Shown here piece after piece: positions 10,768 to 20,587 of a stretch of 54,455 nucleotides of DNA. Each line of letters begins with the position of its first letter. Position 1 is the stretch's first letter. The position numbers and the translations under genes are program-made. Location of the stretch: assembly GCA_027315245.1 (NCBI GenBank), contig DAHUYK010000056.1, positions 1 to 54,455 on the forward strand. The letters run 5' to 3'. The notes beneath the pieces are model-generated. The model ran no database searches. It was not told where the DNA came from and worked only from the letters and a program-made list of their open reading frames with translations. The stretch is from Vulcanimicrobiota bacterium (GTDB taxonomy: Bacteria; Vulcanimicrobiota; Vulcanimicrobiia; Vulcanimicrobiales; Vulcanimicrobiaceae).

Positions 10768-11534
10768 GGGTCCATCGCCGTCTCGAAGACGCGTGTTGCG
10801 GGTCCGGTGAGATGGGCCGGCCCGCGACCGTCCCACTCAACCCGCAGCTCGCCGCCGGGAACGCGCACCGTGACGGGCGACGCTAGCAGCTTGCGCTCGA
10901 TCGCGACGACCGCACACGCGACCGCACCGGTGCCGCACGCTTGCGTCAAGCCGGCCCCGCGTTCCCAGTGGCGCACGCGCAGACCGTCACGTTCGACCGC
11001 CATCTCGTGCACGTTCCCGCCGTTGGGCAATGTGGGCGTGCCCTGAAGCGCAAGCGCCGTCGCTTCGAGATCGAGTTCGCCGACGACGCCGGCGAGAATG
11101 ACGACGTGCGGGTGGCCGAGATCGACGAAGTGCGCGCCGCGAGTGATGGTCAGGGCTTCGTAGCGCGGAATGCCAAGGGTAACGCGAACGAGGTACGTCG
11201 GCTCGCGTTCGACGACGCGGGTCTCGATGACGCCGGCTTGCGTTTCGATGGCCTGCAGGGCGCCGGCGCCCGATTCGTCGAGATAGCGCGCAACGCACCG
11301 AATGCCGTTCCCGCACATCTCCGCTTGCGTGCCGTCGGCGTTGAAAATTCGCATCCGTGAACCCGCGATGCGCGACGGCTCAACAAGCAGCAGACCGTCG
11401 GCGCCGATGCCGCCCCGCCGGTCGCAGAGGCGTCGCGCGAGCTGCGCCTCGCGCTCCACGGGAGCGCGGCGCGCATCAACGAGCACGAAGTCGTTGCGCG
11501 CGCCGTGCATCTTCACGACCGTTATCCGCTCCAT
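10752..11534 (-). CDS. dapF: Diaminopimelate epimerase
   Basis: 260 residues from ATG 11534 (MERITVVKMHGARNDFVLVD), which matches the normal dapF N-terminus. A GTG at 11555 that overlaps miaA is the alternative. It interconverts LL- and meso-diaminopimelate for lysine and peptidoglycan synthesis. Both catalytic cysteines are visible, in AEMCGNGIRCVARY and QACGTGAVACAV. The N-D/N-A-D-G substrate-binding motif (RIFNADGTQAEM) and the HVVILAGVVGE region are also present. It sits 11 bp after miaA. Confidence 0.97.
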   Translation of the reverse strand: MERITVVKMHGARNDFVLVDARRAPVEREAQLARRLCDRRGGIGADGLLLVEPSRIAGSRMRIFNADGTQAEMCGNGIRCVARYLDESGAGALQAIETQAGVIETRVVEREPTYLVRVTLGIPRYEALTITRGAHFVDLGHPHVVILAGVVGELDLEATALALQGTPTLPNGGNVHEMAVERDGLRVRHWERGAGLTQACGTGAVACAVVAIERKLLASPVTVRVPGGELRVEWDGRGPAHLTGPATRVFETAMDPWALP

Positions 11535-11545
11535 GCGATGAACCG

Positions 11546-12433
11546 TTACCGCCACCCAAGGGTTTCCCTTGCGAAAGCCTCCAGCTCGCGCGGAGCGACG
11601 GCGCGCGCGCTCCGTTCGCTGCGAAACCAGGCGCGCTGCCGGCGTGCGTAGCGCCGCGTCTCCCGCACGAGGCTCGCCCGGAGTTCATCTCGCGTCGACC
11701 ATCCCTGTGCCCACGCGAGGGCGAGCGGATATCCCACCGCGCTCGACGCGGCCGCACGAGGGCCGACACGCTCCGCTTCCTCCACGAAGCCGGCACCGAG
11801 CATCGCATCCACCCGCGCCTCGATGCGGCAGTCCAGATCCGCAAGCGGAACGTCGAGCACGCCGTACGCGCACGCGAGACGGCGTGACCGCAGCGTCGGG
11901 GGCGATGCCGTAGGACCTTGCGTCTGCGTCATGCGCACCTCGAGCGCGCGCAGCACGCGATAGCGGTCCTGCGGATGAATTACAGCGGCACGCGGCGCGT
12001 CGAGAGCGCCGAGCCAGTCGTGCAGCACGGTAGCGGGATGCAGCGCAGCTTCACGAGCGAGACGCTCGCGCACCGCGCTGTCGCGCTCGCCGCCCAGGGC
12101 CACCCCTCCGAAGAGCGCGCGCAAGTAGAAGCCGGTTCCGCCGGCGACGATCGCGCGGCGTCCGCGGTCGTGAATCTCGTCAATCGCGGCGAGCGCGTCT
12201 TCGACGAACCGCGCAGCGGAGTACCGTTCGCACGGGTCGAGAAATGCGACGAGGTGGTGCGGCACCGCTTCCTGCTGGGCGGCGCTCGGCGCGGCCGTGC
12301 CGATCGGCATGCCGCGATAGACTTGACGCGAATCCGCCCCGACGATCTCGGCATCGAAGTGACGCGCCAACGCGATCGCCGCTTCCGTCTTCCCCGATGC
12401 CGTCGGGCCACCGAGGAGCAACACGCCATCCAT
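11546..12433 (-). CDS. miaA: tRNA dimethylallyltransferase
   Basis: 295 residues. MiaA attaches an isopentenyl group to A37 of tRNAs that read UNN codons; MiaB, encoded further upstream, then methylthiolates it. The P-loop LLGGPTASGKTEAAIALA, the DSRQVYRGMPIGTAAP motif, the VAGGTGFYLRAL motif and the PQDRYRVLRALEV motif are intact. The C-terminal RRYARRQRAWFR is typical. It lies between mutL (10 bp upstream) and dapF, a common arrangement for mutL-miaA. Confidence 0.97.
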   Translation of the reverse strand: MDGVLLLGGPTASGKTEAAIALARHFDAEIVGADSRQVYRGMPIGTAAPSAAQQEAVPHHLVAFLDPCERYSAARFVEDALAAIDEIHDRGRRAIVAGGTGFYLRALFGGVALGGERDSAVRERLAREAALHPATVLHDWLGALDAPRAAVIHPQDRYRVLRALEVRMTQTQGPTASPPTLRSRRLACAYGVLDVPLADLDCRIEARVDAMLGAGFVEEAERVGPRAAASSAVGYPLALAWAQGWSTRDELRASLVRETRRYARRQRAWFRSERSARAVAPRELEAFARETLGWR

Positions 12434-12443
12434 CGTTTGTCGC

Positions 12444-14105
12444 TCAGCGTTTGAAGAGCCGTGCGATCTCGGACGATGACAGACGCACCATCGTCGGACG
12501 CCCGTGCGGGCAGTGCATCGGGTTTGCGCACTCCTGCAGGCGTGCGACGAGCATCGTCATCTCCTGCGGATCGAGCCGCTCGCCCGCGACGGTTACCGAG
12601 TGACAGGCGAGGGATGCCCATATGCGTTCCTGCGCATTCCTCTGTTTTAGGTCCTCGCTCACGTCGTCGAGAAATCCCGCTATGTCGAAACCACGAGCGC
12701 CGTAGCCCGCGGGAGTTGCGATGATGCGGTATGCGCGCTCGCCGAAGGGCTCGATCTCCAGGCCTCCGTCGCGCACTGACGAGATGACCTGCTCCAGCGC
12801 GTCGCTCTGCGCCGCGTCGAGCTCGAGGACGTGCGGCACGAGCAGCGGCTCTCGCGGCGCGTCCTCTCCAGCGCGCGCGACGATCGATTCGTAGGCGATG
12901 CGTTCGTGCGCGGCATGCTGGTCGACGAGCAGCAGCGCCTCTCCGTCGGACGCGACGATATACGTGCGGTCGAGTTGACCGAGAATCCGCATCGCCGAAC
13001 TCCCGTTCTCCGGGGGCACGCCATGCGCGGCGAAGAGTGAGATCGCTTCCGACGCGCCCGCAGCAGGCTCTGGGAGCCCGGTGCCCGCGTGTTCGCTCGC
13101 CCGCATCGTCGCATGCTCGTGCAGCGTCGACGCAATACTGCGCCGGACAGCGTCGACGACTTGCGCGCCGTAACGCAGACGGACCTCGCTCTTCGTCGGA
13201 TGCACGTTCGCATCGACGCTCTCCGGAGGAAGATCGAGGAAGAGCACACCGTACGGCTGGCGCCCGAGCATCGTGAACGTTGCGTAACCGGCGGTCCAGG
13301 CGGAGGCGATCTGCGCGTTGCGTACGGCGCGCCCGTTCACGAAAAGCACCTGCAGACGCCGGTCGTTCCGGTCGTATCCGGGCGCGCTGACGAACCCGCG
13401 CAGACCGCCGCCCAGCGTGCGATCCGTTTGCATGAGCGGAATCAGGGATGCGGCCGCGTTACGGCCGAAGACCATCGCGAGACGTTCGCGCGGATCGCCG
13501 GTCGAGGGCATCACCCACACGTCTCTGCCGTCGTGCCGGAGGGCGAACGATACGCTGGGATAGGCAAGGGCAAACGTGGAGAGGAGGGTTGAAACCCGAT
13601 TGAACTCCGCATTCGGCGAACGAAGAAACTCGCGTCGCACAGGCAGTTCCGCAAAAAGGTTCGCGGCGCGCACACGAGTGCCGGCCGGGCCGGCCGCCGG
13701 TTCGACCGGCCCGATACGGTCGCCGTGAGCGCTGACGCTGGCACCCATCGCCGCGCCGGCGACGCGTGAGAGCACCTCGAGATCGCTGACCGCCGCGATA
13801 GACGCGAGACCCTCACCCCGAAAGCCGAGCGTCGCTACGGCGCCGAGCTCTCGCGCGTCGCGAAGTTTGCTCGTCGCATGCCGTTGCACCGCCAGCGCAA
13901 GCTCGCCTGACGGAATGCCGCATGCGTCGTCGATCACTTCGACGAGATCGACCCCCCCGTTCGCGAGGCTCACCGTGACGCGCTGCGCTCCCGCGTCGAC
14001 GGCATTCTCGACGAGCTCCTTCACCACCGAGGCCGGACGCTCGATCACCTCACCGGCAGCGATCTGCCCAATCGTCAGCGCGTCGAGCAGCCGAATATCA
14101 GCCAT
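12444..14105 (-). CDS. mutL: DNA mismatch repair protein MutL
   Basis: 553 residues from ATG 14105 (MADIRLLDALTIGQIAAGEV). The ORF-track extension to 14456 is inside mutS. The GHKL ATPase motifs are present (ELVENAVDAGA, DDACGIPSGEL, GFRGEGLASIAAV). The C-terminal domain carries the metal-binding endonuclease motif DQHAAHERIAYE and CPHGRPTMV, so this MutL should nick DNA itself, as in bacteria lacking MutH. Its start overlaps the mutS stop by 8 bp, which supports coupled expression. Confidence 0.97.
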   Translation of the reverse strand: MADIRLLDALTIGQIAAGEVIERPASVVKELVENAVDAGAQRVTVSLANGGVDLVEVIDDACGIPSGELALAVQRHATSKLRDARELGAVATLGFRGEGLASIAAVSDLEVLSRVAGAAMGASVSAHGDRIGPVEPAAGPAGTRVRAANLFAELPVRREFLRSPNAEFNRVSTLLSTFALAYPSVSFALRHDGRDVWVMPSTGDPRERLAMVFGRNAAASLIPLMQTDRTLGGGLRGFVSAPGYDRNDRRLQVLFVNGRAVRNAQIASAWTAGYATFTMLGRQPYGVLFLDLPPESVDANVHPTKSEVRLRYGAQVVDAVRRSIASTLHEHATMRASEHAGTGLPEPAAGASEAISLFAAHGVPPENGSSAMRILGQLDRTYIVASDGEALLLVDQHAAHERIAYESIVARAGEDAPREPLLVPHVLELDAAQSDALEQVISSVRDGGLEIEPFGERAYRIIATPAGYGARGFDIAGFLDDVSEDLKQRNAQERIWASLACHSVTVAGERLDPQEMTMLVARLQECANPMHCPHGRPTMVRLSSSEIARLFKR

Positions 14106-16581
14106 CGGGCCGTAAGAACGACAACTGCCGCTCGGAGGCGTCGGCCTTGCGCAACGTACGGCGCAGCGGAACGTTCGCTTCGACGTCTGCGTTGCCGGCG
14201 AGCACCTGCGCGACTTCACGCGCGCGTTCGACGACCGCCTGAGGAAGGCCGGCCATGCGCGCCACCTCGATGCCGAACGACCGCGAGGAGCTTCCCGGCT
14301 GCACCTGATGCGAGAAGACCGGTGCGCCATCTCGTGCCGTGTTCTCGACTGCGGTGATGTGGTAGTTCGCAACGAGGCCCCAATGCTCGGCGAGCGCGCA
14401 CAGTTCGTGAAAGTGCGTCGCAAAGAGCACCATCGGCGCCTGCGCTTCGAGGCCAAGCAGATACTCGCAGATCGCCTGCGCGATGGAGAGCCCGTCGATC
14501 GTCCCGGTGCCGCGACCCACTTCGTCGACGAGCAAAAGAGAGCGCCGCGTGCTGCGGCGAAGAATGTGCGCGGCCTCGGTCATCTCCATATAGAACGTAG
14601 AGTGGCCGGCGGCCAAGTCATCTCCCGCGCCGATGCGAGTGAAGATCCGGTCGACGATCCCGAGCTCCATGGCTTTAGCGGGCACGAACGACCCGATCTG
14701 CGCCATGATAACGAGCAGCCCCGTCTGACGGAGATACGTCGACTTGCCGCCCATGTTCGGGCCGGTGAGCAAGATGAATCGTTGATCTGCGGCGCGCATC
14801 TGCAGGTCGTTCGGTACGAAGTTCGCGTGCAGGATGCTCTCCATGACGGGATGGCGCCCGCTCTCGATCGCGATCGTGCTCGCGTCGACGAACGCCGGCG
14901 CCACGTACCCCCGCTCCGCGGCGCACTGCGCGAGCGAACCCAGCACGTCGATCTCGGCGAGCGCGTGTCCGGCGTCGAGCAGCGCTTGCGCTTGACGGGC
15001 GACCCGATCGCACAGCGCCTCGTACAACCGCTGTTCGATGCGCTCTTGGCGCGACTGAGCGGTCGAGATCGCCAGCTCGAGCTCTTTGAGCTCGGGCGTG
15101 ATGTAGCGTTCGCCGTTTGTAAGCGTCTGTTTCCGGACGTATTCGGGCGGAAGCGCTCCCCCGTACGAGCGGCTGATCTCGATCGCGTACCCAAAGGGGC
15201 TTGCGTACTTCACTTTGAGCGTCTTGATGCCGGTGCGCTCTCGTTCGCGTTCCTCCAGCTCCGCGAGCTTCGTTCTCGCTCCCAGACGCAGGTCGATGCA
15301 CTCGGCCAACTCGGCATCGGCTTGCGGACGTATGACGCCTCCCGCCGCGGCGTTCAACGACGGTTCGTCGACGAGCGACGTCTGCAGGTCGGCCAAGAGC
15401 GCGTCAAAACCGGCGAACGCTGCCGCCCGCACCGCAAACGCCTCGGGAAGCGCTCCGCGCAGGGCAGGTAACAGTTCGAGGGTCCGCCGTAACGAGACGA
15501 GATCGCGCGGCGTTGCGCGTCCGAAGGCTGCGCGCTGTGCGATCCGTTCGAGATCGAAACAGCCTCGCAGCAGCTCGCGCAGTGTTTCGCGCCGGGAGTG
15601 CTCGCGCAAGAGCAGAGCCACGGCTTCTTGCCGCAGCGCGATCGCATCCGCGTCGACGAGCGGCGCCAGAATCCAGCGAGCGAGCATGCGCGATCCCATC
15701 GCGGTCGCGCAGCAGTCCAAGGTTGCGAGCAGCGTCGCGCGTGGGTTCTCACCTTGCGCCTTGGTCAGCTCCAAGTTCTTGCGCGTCGCCGGGTCGAGCG
15801 AAAGGAAGCTGCGCGAGCGGTAGAGCTGCGGCCGCAACGCAAGCGCCGTGGCGAGCGCAGTTCGACGCACGAAGGCACCGAGCGCGTCGATTGCACGATG
15901 CACGGCGGTCGACTCGTCGTACGAGAAGCCGTCGAAGGCGCCGCGCTCGCGCTGCTCGACGAGCCCCAGCACGGGCGACGCGAGGCGCGCGCCGAGATCT
16001 TCGGCCGTCGACGAGAGCGTCGCTCTCAGGTCAGCGGGGAGGTCTGCGACGATCTCCGTCGGCACGATCCGCGTCAGCTCCGCAACCGCTTCGTCATAAG
16101 CGTGTTCGTCGCCGAACGCCGTTGCCGCGCAGTAGCCGGTCGAAACGTCGGCATACGCGATCGCAAATGCACCCCCGACCGATGCGACGGCGGCCAAATA
16201 GTTGTTGCTCTTCCCGTCGAGAAACTGCTCTTCGACCAAGGTGCCGGGCGTGACGATTCGCGTCACGTCACGCGCGACCAGTCTGTTCGGTTGCGGCGCT
16301 TCGAGCTGATCTGCGAGCGCCACGACGAAGCGCTGTGCGACGAGCTTGCCGAGATACTGCGCGAGGGCATGATGCGGGACGCCGGCCATCGCGACGCGCC
16401 GCCCGCCGCCGGCCTCTTTGCTCGTCAACGCTATCTGCAACGCGCGTGAAACGGTCTCGGCGTCTTCTCCGTACGCCTCGTAGAAGTCGCCGACTCGCGA
16501 GAGGAGCAGCGCCTCCGGGTTGCGCGCCTTCATGCCGAAGTACTGCTCGAGCATCGGCGGATACTTGCGTGCCTGGCTCAT
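14098..16581 (-). CDS. mutS: DNA mismatch repair protein MutS
   Basis: 827 residues. The mismatch-reading motif GDFYEAYGEDA is N-terminal; the connector, core and clamp domains follow. The ABC-type ATPase carries Walker A GPNMGGKSTYLRQ, the LVDEVGRGTGTIDG Walker B/signature region and the His-loop LFATHFHEL. It recognises mismatches and recruits the MutL encoded next to it. The gene starts 13 bp downstream of miaB in the same direction. Confidence 0.98.
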   Translation of the reverse strand: MSQARKYPPMLEQYFGMKARNPEALLLSRVGDFYEAYGEDAETVSRALQIALTSKEAGGGRRVAMAGVPHHALAQYLGKLVAQRFVVALADQLEAPQPNRLVARDVTRIVTPGTLVEEQFLDGKSNNYLAAVASVGGAFAIAYADVSTGYCAATAFGDEHAYDEAVAELTRIVPTEIVADLPADLRATLSSTAEDLGARLASPVLGLVEQRERGAFDGFSYDESTAVHRAIDALGAFVRRTALATALALRPQLYRSRSFLSLDPATRKNLELTKAQGENPRATLLATLDCCATAMGSRMLARWILAPLVDADAIALRQEAVALLLREHSRRETLRELLRGCFDLERIAQRAAFGRATPRDLVSLRRTLELLPALRGALPEAFAVRAAAFAGFDALLADLQTSLVDEPSLNAAAGGVIRPQADAELAECIDLRLGARTKLAELEERERERTGIKTLKVKYASPFGYAIEISRSYGGALPPEYVRKQTLTNGERYITPELKELELAISTAQSRQERIEQRLYEALCDRVARQAQALLDAGHALAEIDVLGSLAQCAAERGYVAPAFVDASTIAIESGRHPVMESILHANFVPNDLQMRAADQRFILLTGPNMGGKSTYLRQTGLLVIMAQIGSFVPAKAMELGIVDRIFTRIGAGDDLAAGHSTFYMEMTEAAHILRRSTRRSLLLVDEVGRGTGTIDGLSIAQAICEYLLGLEAQAPMVLFATHFHELCALAEHWGLVANYHITAVENTARDGAPVFSHQVQPGSSSRSFGIEVARMAGLPQAVVERAREVAQVLAGNADVEANVPLRRTLRKADASERQLSFLRPDG

Positions 16582-16594
16582 ACCGCCGGGTGCC

Positions 16595-18007
16595 TCATCC
16601 GGCGATCAAGTCGATTGCCGGCGCCTCAACCGCGATGCCCTCGTCTGCAATGCCTGCCGCGCGCCGTACGATTCGACCACGGCAGCCCCAGAGGCGGCCC
16701 TCCTCGACGAGCACGTCGAGCCAGGGCGTTCCGGCGTAGCGCGCTTCATCAAAGCCCGGCGGCTTCGGAGCGATGAGCGTGACGTTCTCGCCCGACTTCG
16801 CGGTGAGCATCGTCGGGTCACGCTTCGACGTTCCGACGACGAGCCCGCGAACGACGGTGTCGACCTTGCTCGTATGATAGGCGGAGGTTGCGGCATTCTG
16901 CGCATCGACGAGGCGCCGGAACCGCTCGGCAACGATGTTCCGATCGACGGACTTCCACTGTGCGGCGGGCGTACCGCGCCGCGGCGAGTACATGAACGTG
17001 AACGCATTGGCGAAGACGTTGCTGCGCACCATCGTAAGGGTGTGCTCGAAGTCCTCGTCGGTCTCACCGGGAAAGCCAACGATGACGTCGGTCGTGATCG
17101 CCCAGTTCGGTAAGTAGCGATGAATCCACCCGACGCGCTCCTCGAACTGCGCGCGCGTGTACTTGCGATTCATGCGGCGCAGCATCGCGTCGCTGCCGGA
17201 CTGCAGAGGCAGATGGATGCGCGGGCTCATGGCTGGAACCGCTGCCAGCCGCCGGATCGAGGCCTCGCTGAAGTCTTTCGGGTGAGGCGAGATAAAGCTC
17301 AGCCGTTCGGGGCCGCAAAGCGAAGCGCAGAGCTCTGCGAAATCCGCGCCAGTCCCCGCGTCGCGCCATGCGTTCACCGTCTGTCCGACGAGCACGATCT
17401 CACGCGCGCCGGCCTGCACGTGTGCGCGCACCTCGTCGGCGATCTCCTTCGCGGGACGATGGTCGAACCGGCCGCGTACGTGAGGAACGATGCAGAAGGT
17501 GCAGTAGTACGAGCAGCCGCGCTGAACGGTGACGAACGCGCGAAGATGCGAAAAGGCGCCCGCGATGCCATCCGGAGTGCCCCCGAACGGCTCTGTGAGG
17601 ACGTCGTCGCCGGCGAGGCGCTCGTCGCCGATCGCTGCAACGTCGTCGTACTCCGTGCGCCAGGCGTCGAGCCGGTCTCCCAGCGCGACGAGCTCCTTCG
17701 TACCGAACACTGCGTCGACGTGCGGCGCGACGCCTCGCATCCGATCGCGATCCTGTTCCGCCAGGCAGCCGGTGACGACGAGGCGCACCGCCGGATCGCG
17801 CGCCTTGAGCAGCTTGAAATGGTGCATGCGTCCGTACGCGCGCCGCTCGGCGTTATCCCGAACCGTGCAGGTGTTGATGATGACGACGTTCGCCTCTTCG
17901 GGACGGTGCGCCATCGCATAGCCGGCAGCAACGGCTCGATCCGCAATATACTGCGAATCGGCTTCATTCATCTGGCAGCCGAACGTCTCGATGTAAATGC
18001 GCGCCAT
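16595..18007 (-). CDS. miaB: tRNA-2-methylthio-N6-dimethylallyladenosine synthase
   Basis: 470 residues from ATG 18007 (MARIYIETFGCQMNEADS); the longer ORF start at 18070 has no conserved sequence. It is a radical SAM methylthiotransferase that acts on i6A37 made by MiaA. The N-terminal UPF0004 cysteines are in TFGCQMN, NTCTVRDNAE and VTGCLAEQ. The radical SAM cluster is CSYYCTFCIVP. LPLQSGSDAMLRRMNRKY and a C-terminal TRAM domain are present. It is the first gene of the leftward repair/tRNA run and is divergent from der across 47 bp. Confidence 0.97.
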   Translation of the reverse strand: MARIYIETFGCQMNEADSQYIADRAVAAGYAMAHRPEEANVVIINTCTVRDNAERRAYGRMHHFKLLKARDPAVRLVVTGCLAEQDRDRMRGVAPHVDAVFGTKELVALGDRLDAWRTEYDDVAAIGDERLAGDDVLTEPFGGTPDGIAGAFSHLRAFVTVQRGCSYYCTFCIVPHVRGRFDHRPAKEIADEVRAHVQAGAREIVLVGQTVNAWRDAGTGADFAELCASLCGPERLSFISPHPKDFSEASIRRLAAVPAMSPRIHLPLQSGSDAMLRRMNRKYTRAQFEERVGWIHRYLPNWAITTDVIVGFPGETDEDFEHTLTMVRSNVFANAFTFMYSPRRGTPAAQWKSVDRNIVAERFRRLVDAQNAATSAYHTSKVDTVVRGLVVGTSKRDPTMLTAKSGENVTLIAPKPPGFDEARYAGTPWLDVLVEEGRLWGCRGRIVRRAAGIADEGIAVEAPAIDLIAG

Positions 18008-18054
18008 AACGTTGCTTGCGGGAGTGCATTTGCCGCTGTAGAAGGCTTCTCCCC

Positions 18055-19413
18055 GTGTTCCAGCCGGCAACCGTCGCGATCGTCGGCCGCCCGAACGTCG
18101 GGAAGAGCGCGCTCTTCAATCGCCTGGTCGGCCGCCGGCTCGCTATCGTCGAAGCGACGGCGGGCGTCACGCGCGATCGCCTGTACGCACTCGCCGAGTG
18201 GCGCGGCAGGCAGTTTACGCTCGTCGACACGGCAGGCATCGATCCCGACGCAGACCGCGACCGCCCGGAGGGTGAGATCGCCTTCGCAACGAGCCGTCAA
18301 GCCGAAGCGGCGGCGCAGCAGGCCGACCTCGTCCTCTTCGTCGTCGATGCGAGCGACGGGCGGCACGCGCTCGACGAAGAGGTCGCGAGGATCTTGCGCG
18401 CAACGCGCCGGCCGGTCGTTCTCGTCGCCAACAAGAGCGAATCGCCCGCGGCCGCGGCCTCGGTATACGCCGAGTTCGCCGCCCTCGGCTTCGCCGGGCC
18501 GATCGCCGTCTCTGCGATCCACGGTGAAGGAACGGGCGATCTGCTCGACCGCGTCGTCGAGGCGCTTCCCGACTCGGAAGAGGCCGCGGGTGACGCCGAA
18601 CAACTCGCGATTGCGCTCGTCGGGCGGCCGAACGTCGGCAAGAGTTCGCTGCTCAATGCCCTGCTCGGCGAGGAGCGCGCGCTCGTGTCCGACGTGCCGG
18701 GAACGACGCGCGACGCCGTCGACACGATTCTGCGGCGGCGCGACGCGACGCTTCGGCTGATCGATACCGCGGGCGTCCGCAAGAAGCCCGAGGCGCACGG
18801 CGCGATCGAGTATTACGCCGCCTTGCGGTCGATCTCAGCCATTGCGCGCTGCGACATCGCATTGCTCCTCTTCGATGCAACGGCGGGCGTTACCGCGCAA
18901 GACCGGCGCCTCGCAGGGATCGTCATCGAAGAACGCAAGGGGCTTATTCTCGTGGGAAACAAGTGGGATCTCGCACGAGAGCAAGGCGGCGACTTCAGCC
19001 AAGGTGAGCTGGCGAACGCGATTCACGATCTGCTCCCGTTCGCACGCTTCGCTCCGATCACGTTCCTATCGGCGAAGACGCACCGCCGCCTCGGAAGCCT
19101 CATGCCGCTCGTCGAGCAGGTTGCCGCCAATCTCGATCGCCGCGTCCCGACGCCCGCCCTCAACACCGTCGTGCGCGACGCCGTGCTCGCCCATCCCGCG
19201 CCGGCGATAGGAGGGCGCATGCTCCGTGTCTACTATGCGTCGCAACCGCAGACGCATCCGCCCCTCTTCGTCTTTCACTGTAACGATCCGGCGCTCGTGC
19301 AGCCTGCGTACGAGCGCTATTTGGAGAACGTCCTGCGCAGGAACTTCGAGTTCGCGGGGGTTCCGCTGTCGTTTCAGTTTCGGCCCCGCCGCAGCGAGGA
19401 GGCAGTCGCATGA
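18055..19413 (+). CDS. der: Ribosome biogenesis GTPase Der (EngA)
   Basis: 452 residues from GTG 18055 (FQPATVAIVGRPNVGKS); upstream residues in the ORF are not conserved. Two GTPase domains are arranged in tandem, each with a GRPNVGKS P-loop. DTAG G3 motifs occur in both (LVDTAGIDPD, LIDTAGVRKK), with G4 motifs NKSE and NKWD. The C-terminal KH-like domain follows (LRVYYASQPQTHPPLFVFHCN). Der is needed for 50S subunit assembly. Its stop overlaps the plsY start by 4 bp. Confidence 0.97.
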   Translation: MFQPATVAIVGRPNVGKSALFNRLVGRRLAIVEATAGVTRDRLYALAEWRGRQFTLVDTAGIDPDADRDRPEGEIAFATSRQAEAAAQQADLVLFVVDASDGRHALDEEVARILRATRRPVVLVANKSESPAAAASVYAEFAALGFAGPIAVSAIHGEGTGDLLDRVVEALPDSEEAAGDAEQLAIALVGRPNVGKSSLLNALLGEERALVSDVPGTTRDAVDTILRRRDATLRLIDTAGVRKKPEAHGAIEYYAALRSISAIARCDIALLLFDATAGVTAQDRRLAGIVIEERKGLILVGNKWDLAREQGGDFSQGELANAIHDLLPFARFAPITFLSAKTHRRLGSLMPLVEQVAANLDRRVPTPALNTVVRDAVLAHPAPAIGGRMLRVYYASQPQTHPPLFVFHCNDPALVQPAYERYLENVLRRNFEFAGVPLSFQFRPRRSEEAVA

Positions 19414-20024
19414 CCATCTTCCTTATCGCGATCGGCTCGTTTGCGATCGGTTCGATCCCGTTCGGATACCTCGTCGGACGTTTTGCGTACCGTAAGGACA
19501 TCCGCGAACATGGGTCGGGCAACATCGGCGCGATGAACGCGCTGCGCTCGCTCGGCAAGAAGGGCGCGGCTGCGGTGCTCGTGCTCGATGCGGCGAAGGG
19601 TTTTGCACCGACGCTCTACGTCGCGGCGCACGGCTACGGGGATGCTGCTGCACCGGCCGCCGCGGCCGCCGCCGTCCTGGGCCACTGTTTCTCGCCTTGG
19701 CTCGCCGGCCGCGGCGGCAAAGGCGTTGCAACGTCGTTCGGCGCGCTCTTCGCCTTGAATGCGTACGCCGGCACGATCGCGGTGCTCGGGTGGATCGCCG
19801 GCGCTCTCGCAACACAGTACTCTTCCGTCGGCTCACTCTTCGGAAGCCTTCTTGCCCCCGTCGCGCTCTACGTCTTCTCGTACGGCTCTCTCGGCCAGAC
19901 GCTGTACGGCGTTTTCGCGCTGCTCGTCGTCGCGTACACGCATCGCGAGAACATCTTGCGCCTGCGGGAAGGAACGGAGAACCCTATCCGCCTATCAGGC
20001 GGCAAGCATGATTTCGTCGAATGA
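19410..20024 (+). CDS. plsY: Glycerol-3-phosphate acyltransferase PlsY
   Basis: 204 residues, a polytopic inner-membrane enzyme that transfers acyl groups from acyl-phosphate to glycerol-3-phosphate in phospholipid synthesis. Conserved motifs are visible: [11 protein letters not shown], the [12 protein letters not shown] motif, [20 protein letters not shown] and [16 protein letters not shown]. The ATG overlaps the der stop (ATGA). The 3' end overlaps the efp start by 17 bp. Confidence 0.97.
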   Translation: MTIFLIAIGSFAIGSIPFGYLVGRFAYRKDIREHGSGNIGAMNALRSLGKKGAAAVLVLDAAKGFAPTLYVAAHGYGDAAAPAAAAAAVLGHCFSPWLAGRGGKGVATSFGALFALNAYAGTIAVLGWIAGALATQYSSVGSLFGSLLAPVALYVFSYGSLGQTLYGVFALLVVAYTHRENILRLREGTENPIRLSGGKHDFVE

Positions 20025-20565
20025 TCTGCGCAACGGCGTCACCATCGTCGTCGACGGCCACCTTGGGACCGTCATCGAGTTCCTTCACGTCAAGCCCGGC
20101 AAGGGCTCGGCATTCGTCCGCACGCGGCTGAAAAACGTCAAAACCGGAACGACGCTCGAGCGCACCTTTCGGGCAGGTGAAAAGCTTGAACGCGCGACGG
20201 TCGACAACCGCGAGATGCAGATGCTCTACAACGACGGCGACGGATTCCATTTCATGGACCAGGAGTCATTCGAGAACATCACGTTGCAGCGCGATCTCAT
20301 CGGGGGCCCGGCTGACTTCCTCAAGGACGGCATGGTCGTCGAGGTACAGTTTCACGACGGCGTGCCGATCGGGGTCGACTTGCCGGCCCACGTCGAGCTG
20401 AAGGTCGTTGAAACCGACCCCGGATTTCGTGGCGACACTGCGACGAACGTCACGAAGCCCGCAAAACTCGAAACCGGAACGACCGTGCAAGTGCCGCTCT
20501 TCATCGAGACGGGGAACGTCATCCGCATCGACACGCGCGACCGTCGCTACATCGGCCGCGTCTAG
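20008..20565 (+). CDS. efp: Translation elongation factor P
   Basis: 185 residues, the usual length. The start ATG 20008 ([17 protein letters not shown]) lies within the end of plsY; the longer ORF in the track is spurious upstream of this. The tip loop with the modifiable lysine is VKPGKGSAF, and the body includes [10 protein letters not shown] and the C-terminal signature [21 protein letters not shown] relieves ribosome stalling at polyproline. Proteins with long proline runs are encoded nearby (for example 45996-47282), so EF-P is directly relevant here. Confidence 0.97.
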   Translation: MISSNDLRNGVTIVVDGHLGTVIEFLHVKPGKGSAFVRTRLKNVKTGTTLERTFRAGEKLERATVDNREMQMLYNDGDGFHFMDQESFENITLQRDLIGGPADFLKDGMVVEVQFHDGVPIGVDLPAHVELKVVETDPGFRGDTATNVTKPAKLETGTTVQVPLFIETGNVIRIDTRDRRYIGRV

Positions 20566-20587
20566 CGTCCCGAGTTAGGACGCTGCG

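Noticed and set aside
15598-16449. 283-aa rightward ORF and other long antisense ORFs across mutS, mutL and miaB
   Set aside because: No family features; they mirror the codon usage of the real leftward genes.
18041-18051. AGAAGGCTTCT palindrome just before der
   Set aside because: An 11-bp palindrome with no second copy and no adjacent regulator gene; too little to call an operator.
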